Source: Paludibacteraceae bacterium
Lineage (GTDB): Bacteria; Bacteroidota; Bacteroidia; Bacteroidales; Paludibacteraceae
Direction of reading: 5' to 3'
Assembly (NCBI GenBank): GCA_017527495.1
Contig: JAFXPY010000001.1
Location: 1 to 64,000, forward strand
DNA: 64,000 nt
The notes under the pieces are model-generated. The model saw only the letters and a program-made list of their open reading frames with translations, was not told the origin of the DNA and did no database searches. The position numbers and the translations under genes were made by a program. Within the stretch, counting starts at the first letter, position 1, and each line of letters starts with the position of its first letter. Below, piece by piece: positions 25,716 through 34,270 of the stretch.

Positions 25716-26227
25716 AACGCGGCACACAAATATCAGACTATCTCCAACCCCTGCAGCCGAACCAGACGCAGTGTTATCTCACCAACACACTGCAGGTAGC
25801 AGACATCATAGAATGGGTACTCTCGCAAGTGGGCAAGAGTACTATTTGGCAAACATCGTTTTCTATTTCGGAAGAGTTTTTGCGCCGCCTCTACTTCATC
25901 GAGAAATCAGGCAATGTGGACACTATCCACCTCTTGCTTGATTTCAAAGCCACGCAAAAGACTCTCCGTCTGTGGTCCTTCCTCGCACAGGTCATCAAAC
26001 ACACTTACCTCGCCGACAACCACTCAAAAGTAATCCTCATCAAAGGCGAAAGCCTTGATGTTGCCATTATCACAAGTCAGAACCTGACACGCGGTAATCG
26101 CCACGAATCTTCGATAGTAACCACCGAACCGAAAGTTTTTGAAGTCTTGCACACAGAGATCCAAGACCTCATCAAAAACCACGCAGTCCCCTTGTCAGAA
26201 TTATTTCAGCAACGAGTGCAAAACTAA
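25712..26227 (+). CDS. PLD-like phosphodiesterase/nuclease-fold protein, 171 aa
   Basis: Contains VILIKGESLDVAIITSQNLTRGNRHESSIV, which resembles the HKD-family phospholipase D-like region (SQNLTRGNRHES, with Asn/Arg/His in place of the canonical HxK). A single half-site is present, so a dimer would be needed. The catalytic His-Lys pair is not fully visible, so activity is uncertain. It is coupled to its upstream neighbour in the capsid operon. Confidence 0.6.
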   Translation: MKRGTQISDYLQPLQPNQTQCYLTNTLQVADIIEWVLSQVGKSTIWQTSFSISEEFLRRLYFIEKSGNVDTIHLLLDFKATQKTLRLWSFLAQVIKHTYLADNHSKVILIKGESLDVAIITSQNLTRGNRHESSIVTTEPKVFEVLHTEIQDLIKNHAVPLSELFQQRVQN

Positions 26228-26301
26228 CTTGTTCGTTTTGCCGAGTGCCACAAATAATGGAACGCAGTTCAACTCTACAACGCCCAAATCAACTCATAAT
26301 C

Positions 26302-26532
26302 ATGCAAGCCGTTCACATCAACACAATGCGCGAAATGTTGGACCACCCCGAGCCGGTGGACATTTCGCTTGTAACCTCGAAAGGTGAAGTGCAGCACTAT
26401 GAAAATTGTATTTCGCTGCGCTACAATTTCCGTGCAGGCACTCGCACAATCAAACTCCTCGCGTCCGGACAGATCCGCCAAGTCCGTGATGTCTGCATCA
26501 TCCAAATCAACGAAATGGAAGTTTTTTTGTAG
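26302..26532 (+). CDS. Small hypothetical protein, 76 aa
   Basis: Starting at the ATG at 26302 it encodes MQAVHINTMREMLDHPEPVD and a beta-rich remainder (SLVTSKGEVQHYENCISLRY). It is the last gene of the capsid operon before the restriction cassette. Similar to small virion-associated proteins but not recognised. Confidence 0.5.
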   Translation: MQAVHINTMREMLDHPEPVDISLVTSKGEVQHYENCISLRYNFRAGTRTIKLLASGQIRQVRDVCIIQINEMEVFL

Positions 26533-26539
26533 TACAAAT

Positions 26540-26570
26540 TTTGGAAAACGAGATATTTTTTGTAATTTTG
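26540..26570 (+). promoter_or_regulatory. Promoter for the DNA methyltransferase
   Basis: TTTG, 19-nt spacer, TAATTTTG. Host-type -33 box, 8 bp before the methyltransferase ATG. Confidence 0.75.
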
Positions 26571-26578
26571 CAACTATT

Positions 26579-27658
26579 ATGAATACTATACATAAAATTA
26601 TACTTTCAGCTGCACAAAACATGTCAAATGTCACTGATAATTCAGTGAATTTAGTAGTAACTTCTCCACCATATCCTATGATAGAAATGTGGGATGATGT
26701 CATGGGGAACCAAAATTCACAGATAAAAGAACAATTAAAAACCAATCCGCAAAAAGCCTTTGAACTAATGCATAGTGAATTAGATAAAGTTTGGGAAGAG
26801 TGTTTTCGAGTGTTAGAATACGGAAGTTTTCTATGTATAAATATCGGTGACGCAACACGTTCAATTAATGGAAGTTTTGAACTTTATAATAATAGCTCAC
26901 GCATAGTTAGTGCATGCAAGAAAATTGGATTTGTCAATTTGCCAAATGTGTTATGGAGAAAGCAAACTAATTCACCAAATAAGTTTATGGGGAGTGGTAT
27001 GCTTCCAAATGGTGCTTATGTAACACTTGAGCATGAGTGGATACTAATTTTTAGAAAGGGTGGTAAAAGAGTTTACACAAAAGAAGAAGATAAAAAGATA
27101 CGTCGCAGTAGCTCTTTTTTTTGGGAAGAGCGTAATGTTTGGTTTTCTGACTTATGGGAGGTAAAAGGAACAAAGCAACTCATCGGAGATTCAGAAACAA
27201 GAGAAAGAAACGCCTCTTATCCTTTTGAAATTCCATATCGTCTAATAAATATGTATTCTCAAAAGGGTGATGTGGTTTTAGACCCATTTTTGGGTTTAGG
27301 TACGACAACTTTGGCGGCAATAATATTACAAAGGAATAGTATAGGATACGAAATTGATACAAAGCTATCAAAAGCAATAACTGCTAACATTAAAAGGTTT
27401 TATCAGGCACAACCTAATCAAATTTTGCAAAAGCGGTTGAAAATGCACATGCATTTTATTCATGAAAGAAAAGAATCCAATAAAGAAGTGAAATATTTTA
27501 ATAATAATATTCAATGTCCAGTAATGACTAATCAAGAAACGGATATCTCATTTGAAAATCTTAATACTCTCAAGATAGAAGAAAAAACTAATTCGATAGA
27601 AATATTATGCGAGTTTGCAGAAAAAAGCATTATCTATCAACCTACAACATTGCTCTAA
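26579..27658 (+). CDS. DNA methyltransferase, beta-class (probably N4-cytosine)
   Basis: 359 aa with circularly permuted order: catalytic motif IV VVTSPPYPM near residue 28, then motif I DPFLGLGTTTLAAI near residue 238 with NSIGYEID after it. The T/SPPY form is usual for N4-cytosine enzymes of the beta class. The N-terminal start at 26579 follows the promoter directly. It is convergent with, and overlaps by 17 bp, two endonuclease-like genes. It protects host and phage DNA from the cassette's nuclease. Confidence 0.88.
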   Translation: MNTIHKIILSAAQNMSNVTDNSVNLVVTSPPYPMIEMWDDVMGNQNSQIKEQLKTNPQKAFELMHSELDKVWEECFRVLEYGSFLCINIGDATRSINGSFELYNNSSRIVSACKKIGFVNLPNVLWRKQTNSPNKFMGSGMLPNGAYVTLEHEWILIFRKGGKRVYTKEEDKKIRRSSSFFWEERNVWFSDLWEVKGTKQLIGDSETRERNASYPFEIPYRLINMYSQKGDVVLDPFLGLGTTTLAAIILQRNSIGYEIDTKLSKAITANIKRFYQAQPNQILQKRLKMHMHFIHERKESNKEVKYFNNNIQCPVMTNQETDISFENLNTLKIEEKTNSIEILCEFAEKSIIYQPTTLL

Positions 27659-28397
27659 TTTGTGATAATATATCACTATTGTAAATTTCACCTTTGGTAC
27701 TTGATATTATTGTAAATACTGGTACGCCAAAAGTGTTTTTATATTCGGCATATTTCCTCGCATTTGCATATTTAGCTCGCTGTAAATAAGGAGTATTAGA
27801 CAGATATGTTTTAGGTTTTATTTGAATACCACACATAAGATTGCTGCTTTTGTACAATTCGTAATCAACTGCAAAATTATGGTCAATCTCACCATCTGTT
27901 TTAGATATTATCAATGTCGGGAAAATTTGTTGTAATGTTTCTATCGTATTCCGTTCTCTTAATATTATGCCGTTCCAAGTTTCGCAAATAGTTCTATAAC
28001 GCACACACTCAAAACACTCATCTACACTTAATCCAAAGCCATTGTTCTTAATGTGACTATATAAGTCTTGCGCTTTTATCATTAAATCACTTGGAGTTCG
28101 ACCATACTGATAGTTGATATTTTTCAATTCCCAACTTAATCTATAAATATCGCTTTTATGATTTCTTATTAATGTATAATCATCCAAAAGTGCAACATTC
28201 GCCCCTAACAAAGTACGCCTTTTTTGACCGCTTTTATAATAAAAATTCTCCCATTCTTCTTTACATTTCCAATCCTGCAATTCTATAAGTGTAGATACAT
28301 ACCCCACTGACCATGGGTCATTAAGCATTAATTCGTTCCACATTGAATTTGTAGAGCGAAATTTGTCAGGGTCAATGATTAATTGAAAAGAATCCAT
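27642..28397 (-). CDS. Putative PD-(D/E)XK endonuclease of the R-M cassette, 251 aa
   Basis: Late in the protein, IDHNFAVDYELYKSSN followed by MCGIQIKPKTY gives a D...QxK arrangement like the PD-(D/E)XK nuclease core. I do not recognise a named family. It overlaps the upstream MjaI-like gene by 1 nt (TAATG), so both are translated from one message. It may be a second nuclease or a specificity subunit. Confidence 0.55.
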   Translation of the reverse strand: MDSFQLIIDPDKFRSTNSMWNELMLNDPWSVGYVSTLIELQDWKCKEEWENFYYKSGQKRRTLLGANVALLDDYTLIRNHKSDIYRLSWELKNINYQYGRTPSDLMIKAQDLYSHIKNNGFGLSVDECFECVRYRTICETWNGIILRERNTIETLQQIFPTLIISKTDGEIDHNFAVDYELYKSSNLMCGIQIKPKTYLSNTPYLQRAKYANARKYAEYKNTFGVPVFTIISSTKGEIYNSDILSQIRAML

Positions 28398-28990
28398 TAT
28401 TTTTGAAAGTCTTTAGGGTTATACTCAATAACAATACCATCCTTCTTTTTGTCATAGTAAACGATAGGTACAGTGATTACTTCACTCAAATGTTCCTCCA
28501 ACTTGTAAGTTGTGGATTTTACTTGAATAGGAGTTTCGCCAATAAAACCATCTATTCCTTTTCCTTCCTCCTCAATGTTAGCGAGCCGATACGTTTTTTG
28601 CAAAGAATTAGCAATATAGGCTATAATACATTCTTGAAATTTAAGCCCACAATAGGTTTTAGTATAAACCAAATCTTTCACCCAATTTTCAATGAGTGTT
28701 TTATCTATTTTCTCAAACGCTTCACGCATTTTTAGAAACATAACATAAATTTTGTTTGTTGCATCCATAATAGCGTTCGGCTGCTTTTGGCTATACCAAG
28801 CAATCCACTCTTCCAAAGTAGAGCCGTTAAACTCTTGGATAAGTTCTGACATTTGCCCAACAACATTAGGCCGAGTTCCTTGTGCATTACTATTAACAAG
28901 ATTAATAATTTGTGTCGTATACTTCGGGAAATCATACTGGGTGGCTCTTGACAATTGTTCCACCTCTGCTACAGAAATTTTCTTTTTCAT
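28397..28990 (-). CDS. MjaI-family type II restriction endonuclease
   Basis: 197 aa from the ATG at 28990 (MKKKISVAEVEQLSRATQYD). The block DFPKYTTQIINLVNSNAQGT, RPNVVGQMSELIQEF and the nuclease-like KGIDGFIGETPIQVKSTTY (D...QxK) match my memory of the MjaI/RE_MjaI family, whose founder cuts CTAG. The CTAG specificity here is an inference; the partner N4C-type methyltransferase is consistent. Transcribed from 29272 through a ~240-nt structured leader. Confidence 0.72.
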   Translation of the reverse strand: MKKKISVAEVEQLSRATQYDFPKYTTQIINLVNSNAQGTRPNVVGQMSELIQEFNGSTLEEWIAWYSQKQPNAIMDATNKIYVMFLKMREAFEKIDKTLIENWVKDLVYTKTYCGLKFQECIIAYIANSLQKTYRLANIEEEGKGIDGFIGETPIQVKSTTYKLEEHLSEVITVPIVYYDKKKDGIVIEYNPKDFQK

Positions 28991-29087
28991 ATTCAGTTCC
29001 AAAAAGAAAATCGCTTGCTCAAAAAAACAAGCAATTTTATGTTATTCTTGTTCTTTTTTTAAAAAAAGAACACAAGGAACTGAGGTA

Positions 29088-29194
29088 CGGAACAAGGTCG
29101 GCAAACTTTGATAGCTCCCCCAGTTACCTGTGTTCAAGACACGGATAGCTGGGACACATATCTTAGCTATTTTAAGTTTTGCCGACTTGTTCCG
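29088..29194 (-). ncRNA. Long hairpin in the leader of the endonuclease operon
   Basis: CGGAACAAG (29088) and TCGGCAAA (29098) pair with the complementary arm at 29176-29194. Inner ATAGCT/AGCTAT and CCCAG/CTGGG stems make one ~107-nt stem-loop. It is followed toward the gene by a GTTC-T7/A7-GAAC palindrome. It could delay or tune nuclease expression. Confidence 0.6.
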
Positions 29195-29240
29195 AAGATA
29201 TATGCCTAACTAATTTGCATTGTTTGTGCAAAATTCGCTG

Positions 29241-29272
29241 CAAAGTTAAGAAAAAAATAAATAAAAAACAAA
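29241..29272 (-). promoter_or_regulatory. Promoter for the endonuclease operon
   Basis: Minus strand TTTG, exactly 20 nt, TAACTTTG. It is back-to-back with late promoter 2. Confidence 0.78.
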
Positions 29273-29279
29273 TTATTTC

Positions 29280-29314
29280 GTCTTTTCTCCCCCTCACATA
29301 ACTCCATATCTTTG
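29280..29314 (+). promoter_or_regulatory. Late promoter 2 (portal operon), GTCTTTT type
   Basis: GTCTTTT (29280-29286), 20-nt spacer, TATCTTTG (29307-29314). Confidence 0.75.
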
Positions 29315-29346
29315 CATTGTAAACTTGCAAAGATATGGAGTTTTTT
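29302..29346 (+). terminator. Hairpin plus T6 overlapping late promoter 2 and the portal start codon
   Basis: CTCCATATCTTTGCA (29302-29316, including the -7 box) pairs perfectly with TGCAAAGATATGGAG (29326-29340, containing the ATG). Six Ts follow as codons 3-4 of the portal gene. Confidence 0.65.
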
Positions 29347-30654
29347 AGTTTTCAACCCTCAATAGAACTCTTGCCGAACGGAAAAACGGCTGTTGCTTTC
29401 GTGCCGGACAGCAGCACCGTTTTCCGGGAAGACACGCGCCTCGATGTGCGCACACTGCCCAACGGAATGAAATTCATACCGTGGGGAGCAGATAATCTCA
29501 TGCCCTACAACATCATCTCCAAAATCGAAGATGATGAAACGCTCGCCACCTGTCAGCAGTTTAATGCCGAAGTCTGCTACGGTGCCGGACTGCGTTATAA
29601 TGCCGACCAATGCACACCGCAGGTCAAAGACGACATTGACGAGTTCTTTATGAATAACGACCTCGCCACTTATTTCCTCGGCGTATGTCAAGACCTCAAG
29701 TATTTTGCCTTTGCTGTAACCGTCATTATCTTCAATAAAGACGGCAGCAAAGTAGTGCGCCTTGTCCGCAAAGAAGCCTGCAACTGTCGTTTCGCACCTG
29801 CCGACAAACGCGGCTCAGTCCCTGCGGTACTCTTCGCCGATTGGCGCAACTACAACCTGCCCGACACTGTCGAGCGTATTCCACTGCTCAACACCGTTTC
29901 GCCGTGGGTTGATCTGCAAGACCGCCTCAAACAGCACACCAAAGACCGCAAGTTTGCTATCCTCACACGCATACCAACCCCCGACTATTGTTATTATCCA
30001 ATCCCTTATTATGCCGCTCTTTTCAAAAGCAAGTGGTATGACATCAAGCGTCTTATTGCCATTGCCAAAGAAGCGAAACTGCGCAACTCCGCACCCATCA
30101 AATATCAGATAGAGATAGCCTCGAAGTATTGGGAAACTATCTTCCGAGCCGAAGGTATCACCGACCGCACCAAAATGCAAGACCGTGCCAACAAGGAAAA
30201 GCAGCGTATCATTGATTTCCTCACTGGAGCCGAAAATGCAGGCAAAGTGTGGTTCTCCACTTTCTATATTTCGCCGGACGGCAAGGAACAGCACGATGTG
30301 GTCATCAACAAGATAGACAACGACAAGGAAGGTGGCGATTGGGAAACGGACATTCAAGAAGCCGTCAATATGGTCTGTTTCACTATGCGCGTACACAGTA
30401 ACCTTGTCGGCAGTGTGCCGGGCAAAGCGCAGTCGAACAACAGCGGCAGCGACAAACGCGAACTCTACACCATAGCGCAGGCACTGCAGAAGCCCTACCA
30501 CGACATGCTTTTCCGCCCGCACCAAATCATCATCCGTCAAAACAAGTGGCTCAGCGCATACCCTGAAACGCCCTTCGTCATGCTCACCACTCTCGACCAA
30601 CATCAAGATGCCAAACAAATAAATCCGGAAGACCATGCTGATACAAAACGATGA
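29335..30654 (+). CDS. Phage portal protein, 439 aa
   Basis: The N-terminal region (MKFIPWGADNLMPYNIISKI, QQFNAEVCYGAGLRYN) and the rest of the 439 residues follow the portal pattern of Bacteroidales phages, in which the dodecameric portal forms the DNA entry vertex. It is followed, with a 20-bp overlap, by a second gene in the operon. Its start codon is inside the late-promoter hairpin. Note that portal and terminase are in separate operons, unlike the usual adjacent order. Confidence 0.72.
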   Translation: MEFFSFQPSIELLPNGKTAVAFVPDSSTVFREDTRLDVRTLPNGMKFIPWGADNLMPYNIISKIEDDETLATCQQFNAEVCYGAGLRYNADQCTPQVKDDIDEFFMNNDLATYFLGVCQDLKYFAFAVTVIIFNKDGSKVVRLVRKEACNCRFAPADKRGSVPAVLFADWRNYNLPDTVERIPLLNTVSPWVDLQDRLKQHTKDRKFAILTRIPTPDYCYYPIPYYAALFKSKWYDIKRLIAIAKEAKLRNSAPIKYQIEIASKYWETIFRAEGITDRTKMQDRANKEKQRIIDFLTGAENAGKVWFSTFYISPDGKEQHDVVINKIDNDKEGGDWETDIQEAVNMVCFTMRVHSNLVGSVPGKAQSNNSGSDKRELYTIAQALQKPYHDMLFRPHQIIIRQNKWLSAYPETPFVMLTTLDQHQDAKQINPEDHADTKR

Positions 30655-31426
30655 AACGCTCCGCCGATTTATCCCCAACACACTCGTAACAGTCCAAGGG
30701 GAAACGACCCTGTATGACAAGATGCAGGTAGAACTCTCTATGTCAGAGATGTGGCTGACACGGCTCGTAGGCGACAACATCGCATCGCACGCTGACACGG
30801 ACATCGTGCTTAAACTCATCGCCACTGATGCCTTTCTTCGTGCCGTGCCGTCACTTGACCTTGTGCTCACGCCCAACGGTTTCGGCATCGTAAGTAACAA
30901 CACTATCGCCCCCGCTTCGCGTGATCGTGTCGATAGGTTGCTTGCCTCGCTTGAGCATAATCGGGACACCGCCCTCGAACAACTCTTGCACCAACTTCTA
31001 CAGGTAGAAGAGTGGCGCACCACCGCACAAGGTCGTTATTTCCTGCAAACGCTCTTTCAAACTCCGTTTTCAATACCTGCTGACCTTCGTCAAAGACACG
31101 CCTTTGACTACTTTCAGCAGTCGCACTCGCAGTTAGTCCTCATCGAAACGGAACTTGCAGACAAGTTCATTTCGCGCCCTGTTTATGAGCGATTGCGCAA
31201 TGATATTGGCAATCCCGATTTTGCTGTACTCGTTGCACCATTGCAAGCAATAGAGTTGCAACTCCTCACCGGCAAGCCGCTGCCGTATAAACAACTCATT
31301 GCACTCGTTGACTATATCCGTCAGCACCCCGAAACCTTCCCCGAGTGGCAGACCTCACCCACCGCCGAACTCTATAAACCACATTACTTTGAAAACGACA
31401 AAAAATCTTCAGGATATTTTTTCTAA
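30635..31426 (+). CDS. Hypothetical phage protein after portal, 263 aa
   Basis: The 263-aa helical protein overlaps the portal gene by 20 bp, so the two are translationally coupled. Sequence landmarks: IVLKLIATDAFLRAVPSLDL, LLHQLLQVEEWRTTAQGRYF. It is probably a head or connector component. Not recognised. Confidence 0.6.
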   Translation: MLIQNDETLRRFIPNTLVTVQGETTLYDKMQVELSMSEMWLTRLVGDNIASHADTDIVLKLIATDAFLRAVPSLDLVLTPNGFGIVSNNTIAPASRDRVDRLLASLEHNRDTALEQLLHQLLQVEEWRTTAQGRYFLQTLFQTPFSIPADLRQRHAFDYFQQSHSQLVLIETELADKFISRPVYERLRNDIGNPDFAVLVAPLQAIELQLLTGKPLPYKQLIALVDYIRQHPETFPEWQTSPTAELYKPHYFENDKKSSGYFF

Positions 31427-31428
31427 AA

Positions 31429-31459
31429 TTTGGGATATCAAATTATTTTTGTAATTTTG
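31429..31459 (+). promoter_or_regulatory. Host-type promoter for the membrane-protein cassette
   Basis: TTTG, 19-nt spacer, TAATTTTG, 26 bp before the gene at 31486. Confidence 0.75.
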
Positions 31460-31485
31460 TATTCGAATTTTTAATACTCACTATT

Positions 31486-31830
31486 ATGACAAAAGAAGAA
31501 TTGCAACTTATTAAAGCAAAAAAAACAGAAGCTTGGATAGGATTGATTTTTATTATCTTACCACTATTTGCTATATTTTCTTTATTTATAAGATGGTTCG
31601 GAATAGCAGAATTATTAGATTGGACTTGGCTTGATAAATTTACAGGGCTTGCTTATGTAACATCCGCCGACTATGCATATGTTTGGTACGGTGGTGATAA
31701 CATGAAACCAACAACACTTTTCTTAGGATTATCAGCTATCGCAGGAGTTTATTTATTAAAGGGTAATACGCAGTATTTGTTTGCGAAAACGAAAGAAAAT
31801 AAAAAAGAAGAAGTTGTAGTTAAAGAATAA
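31486..31830 (+). CDS. Small membrane protein, 114 aa (lysogenic cassette)
   Basis: Two or three hydrophobic segments (WIGLIFIILPLFAIFSLFIR, and TLFLGLSAIAGVYLL) and a charged Lys/Glu C-terminus. It stands alone between two late operons with its own host-type promoter and is AT-richer than its neighbours, which marks it as an inserted lysogenic-expression gene. Superinfection exclusion is a reasonable guess but nothing proves it. Confidence 0.65.
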   Translation: MTKEELQLIKAKKTEAWIGLIFIILPLFAIFSLFIRWFGIAELLDWTWLDKFTGLAYVTSADYAYVWYGGDNMKPTTLFLGLSAIAGVYLLKGNTQYLFAKTKENKKEEVVVKE

Positions 31831-31837
31831 TATATTT

Positions 31838-31872
31838 GTCTTTTACCCTACTCGCATAAAGCAGTACCTTTG
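31838..31872 (+). promoter_or_regulatory. Late promoter 3, GTCTTTT type
   Basis: GTCTTTT (31838-31844), 20-nt spacer, TACCTTTG (31865-31872). Confidence 0.75.
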
Positions 31873-31899
31873 CTTCAAATCAAAGGTACTGCTTTTTTT
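31858..31899 (+). terminator. Hairpin plus T7 overlapping late promoter 3
   Basis: AAAGCAGTACCTTTG (31858-31872) pairs perfectly with CAAAGGTACTGCTTT (31881-31895) across an 8-nt loop, followed by Ts to 31899. The ATG at 31900 comes directly after. Confidence 0.7.
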
Positions 31900-32745
31900 A
31901 TGCTCACTATCAATGTACAACTTCCGACCTGTTGGCAGGAACTCACACAATCGCAGTTGCGATATGTTTATTTCCTCTACTCGCAAAACTACACTTCAGA
32001 CGAAGTGAAGACCTTTTGCTTTTGTCGTTTCGGCGGACTGAAAGTCCTTGAACGAACCGACACCGGCTATCTCGTACAGTACCAAAACAACCCTCATCTC
32101 ATCACCGCTCAACAGATAGCCGAGCAACTGCCTCATCTCGCTTGGCTCGATGAGTTGCCTCTTGTGCCGCTTCGCTTAACTACAGTAGGAACTAAATCAA
32201 AAACTTTCGCGAAAGTTTTTGATTTAAGAGGAGGAAGTGCGGCGACCTCAACGGACGCAACCCGTTCATCGTCGCAAGCCACTTCCGACGACGGCAAATA
32301 TAAAGCCCCTGCTGCCGACCTCGCCGGTGTGCCTTTCCGTGATTATCTCTATTGTGATAATCTCTACACCGGCTATCTGCATACGCAGAACGCCGACTTG
32401 CTCACCGACATCGCTCGTCAACTCTACCACGCCACAACGCTCACACTCTCCAAAGAAGAGTCGGTTAGCATCTTCTATTGGTTTGCCTCACTCAAAGCCT
32501 ACTACCAACGCCGTTTCTCTTATCTCTTCAGCACCGAGCCGACACAAGGCGACAACCTGCTGACACCCATGCAAACGACAGAGCAACGCCTGCAAACGGC
32601 AATGGACAACCAAATCCGTGCCCTCACCAAAGGCGATGTAACCAAAGAAACGGAAGTCCTCAACACCGACACACTCCGGGCACTGACCGAACTCAATGCC
32701 ATGGCTCGTGAATATCAAGACCTCGAAAGAGAGTCCAAAAAATAG
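31900..32745 (+). CDS. Hypothetical phage protein, 281 aa, with an RNA-element insertion
   Basis: The start at 31900 directly after the T-run is preferred over an upstream TTG lying in the promoter hairpin. Residues ~1-95 (VQLPTCWQELTQSQLRYVYF) and ~135-281 look like one protein. Residues ~99-131 (KSKTFAKVFDLRGGSAATST and onward) are low-complexity and are encoded by the repeat element at 32194-32291, which leaves the frame open. It heads the operon that ends with the small-terminase candidate. Confidence 0.65.
   Translation: MLTINVQLPTCWQELTQSQLRYVYFLYSQNYTSDEVKTFCFCRFGGLKVLERTDTGYLVQYQNNPHLITAQQIAEQLPHLAWLDELPLVPLRLTTVGTKSKTFAKVFDLRGGSAATSTDATRSSSQATSDDGKYKAPAADLAGVPFRDYLYCDNLYTGYLHTQNADLLTDIARQLYHATTLTLSKEESVSIFYWFASLKAYYQRRFSYLFSTEPTQGDNLLTPMQTTEQRLQTAMDNQIRALTKGDVTKETEVLNTDTLRALTELNAMAREYQDLERESKK
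32194..32291 (+). repeat. Structured RNA element copy A (in-frame inside a CDS)
   Basis: A perfect 16-bp palindrome (AAATCAAAAACTTTCG and complement) is followed by AAGAGGA, helix GGAAGTG/CACTTCC, helix GCGAC/GTCGC, helix AACGG/CCGTT and a closing GACGA. The same layout, with compensatory changes, occurs in copies B (51530) and C (51699). Confidence 0.7.
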
Positions 32746-32760
32746 TCTAACATCTACATT

Positions 32761-33267
32761 ATGAACGACAGTAATTGGAACACCACAGAATTTTTCAGCG
32801 ACCTCACCGAGCGCAACCGCCTTGCACGACAAAACGACTTCCGTTTTTGTCGTGTGAGTGGTCTTGACGGCTTTGAAGAAGCCTTGCAAACAATGCAGTC
32901 AACGACTGCCTTTGTTTGCGTCAGCGACCTCTCACAAGGCTTCACCGCTCTCAATAACACGCCCCGGACGCGCCGTGTTAAGACGGTGTTTCTCGCTGTG
33001 CGCACACCTGTTGACGACCAAGCGGCACGCCAGCGCGCCCTTGACCTGATGCAGGAACTTTTCAGACAGTTTATGTCGGTGCTTATCCTCGAAGAAACGC
33101 GCCTCAAAGAGCGTTTTATCTACCTTGACCCACGCATCAACTTCCACGAGATAGACCGCTATTTCTTCAGCGGATGCACCTGCGCTTTCTTTGAAATCGC
33201 CATTGACAAATTCACAGACCTTCGCTACAACCCCGATGAATGGGAAACGGAACCGCCTGAACAATGA
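32761..33267 (+). CDS. Hypothetical phage protein, 168 aa
   Basis: Contains FCRVSGLDGFEEALQTMQST and LDLMQELFRQFMSVLILEET. It is probably a head-tail connector or tail component by position; not recognised. Confidence 0.6.
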   Translation: MNDSNWNTTEFFSDLTERNRLARQNDFRFCRVSGLDGFEEALQTMQSTTAFVCVSDLSQGFTALNNTPRTRRVKTVFLAVRTPVDDQAARQRALDLMQELFRQFMSVLILEETRLKERFIYLDPRINFHEIDRYFFSGCTCAFFEIAIDKFTDLRYNPDEWETEPPEQ

Positions 33268-33342
33268 CAGACTTTCTTCGTTCATTGAGTCGTATTTAAT
33301 CCGACATCGGTCACAGACCGAAAGTCCTTAATTCAAAAAGAT

Positions 33343-33618
33343 ATGACCTACACAGACGAACAACTTGAAACCATAGAGCGACTTGCCTCTATCTATATGC
33401 CAATCCGTGACATCGCCCTTATTCTCGAAGTTGAAGACACTCAACTTCGAGAAGACATACAGTGCCAATCCTCTCCTGCTTCTCGTGCTTACCGCAAAGG
33501 CAAAGCCCTCTCAAAGGTGGCACTCCATCAGCAGGAGATGAACCTCGCCAAAGTAGGCTCGCCCTTGGCACTCGAAAACGCCCGACAGAACCTCCTCGAT
33601 ATGGAAGACGATGAGTAA
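33343..33618 (+). CDS. Small HTH-containing phage protein, 91 aa
   Basis: Residues 8-40 (TIERLASIYMPIRDIALILE, then VEDTQLREDIQ) read as a helix-turn-helix. It overlaps the next gene by 8 bp, so the two are coupled. Possibly part of the small terminase DNA-recognition function. Confidence 0.6.
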   Translation: MTYTDEQLETIERLASIYMPIRDIALILEVEDTQLREDIQCQSSPASRAYRKGKALSKVALHQQEMNLAKVGSPLALENARQNLLDMEDDE

Positions 33619-34234
33619 GCCCTCAATCCGCGATATTGCCCAACGCGACCTGTTCACCGCTGAAACGCAACTGCTGACGCAGTACAGCCCCGACCAAGTA
33701 GCACATCTCTTGCGACTGCGCGAGATGTACTCTTGGTTTGTTGCTAATCCTGATAGCAAAGACCGGCAGTTTATCATGCAGGTCAAAGACCGCTTCGGCA
33801 TCTCCACCTCGCAAGCATACGCCGACCTCGCCATAGTAAAGATGCTTTTGCCGCTCTTGTCAAGTGCAAGCCGTGATTTCCACCGCTATCGAGCCAACGA
33901 GATGTTGCTTGAAACCTACCGTATGGCAAAGGCTCGCAAGGACACCAAGACCATGGAACGCGCCGCTGCTTCTTATGCCAAATTCAACCGTGTTGATTTG
34001 GAAGACGAGCAGGCTCTGCCGTATGATATGATTGTCGTTCAGCCCTTCACTGCCACATCAGACCCCTCTGTTTTGGGCATGAAAGCAATACCGAACCTGC
34101 AACAAAAGATTGACGCATTACTCGCCAAGTACCGCGCTGAAACTATCGACATCGAAGATATCGAGTACGAAGAAGCCGACCTCGAAGAAGCAACCTATTT
34201 CCCCACCAATGATGAAGATAATTTGGCTGATTGA
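33611..34234 (+). CDS. Candidate small terminase subunit, 207 aa
   Basis: N-terminal HTH-like region (DRFGISTSQAYADLAIVKML), a helical middle and an acidic C-terminus, located in the gene cluster before the large terminase, fit a TerS that recognises packaging sites. The call is positional; the sequence identity is not diagnostic. A single-gene cassette with its own promoter separates it from TerL. Confidence 0.55.
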   Translation: MSKPSIRDIAQRDLFTAETQLLTQYSPDQVAHLLRLREMYSWFVANPDSKDRQFIMQVKDRFGISTSQAYADLAIVKMLLPLLSSASRDFHRYRANEMLLETYRMAKARKDTKTMERAAASYAKFNRVDLEDEQALPYDMIVVQPFTATSDPSVLGMKAIPNLQQKIDALLAKYRAETIDIEDIEYEEADLEEATYFPTNDEDNLAD

Positions 34235-34253
34235 AGAAAAAGAAGTAACTTTG
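34222..34253 (+). promoter_or_regulatory. Host-type promoter for the 34271 cassette
   Basis: TTTG, 20-nt spacer, TAACTTTG, 17 bp before the ATG. It overlaps the end of the upstream gene. Confidence 0.75.
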
Positions 34254-34270
34254 CGAAAACTTTTCAAATT

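Noticed and set aside
29815-31023. 402-aa minus-strand frame over the portal region
   Set aside because: Antisense to two coupled phage genes; no domain and no start context.
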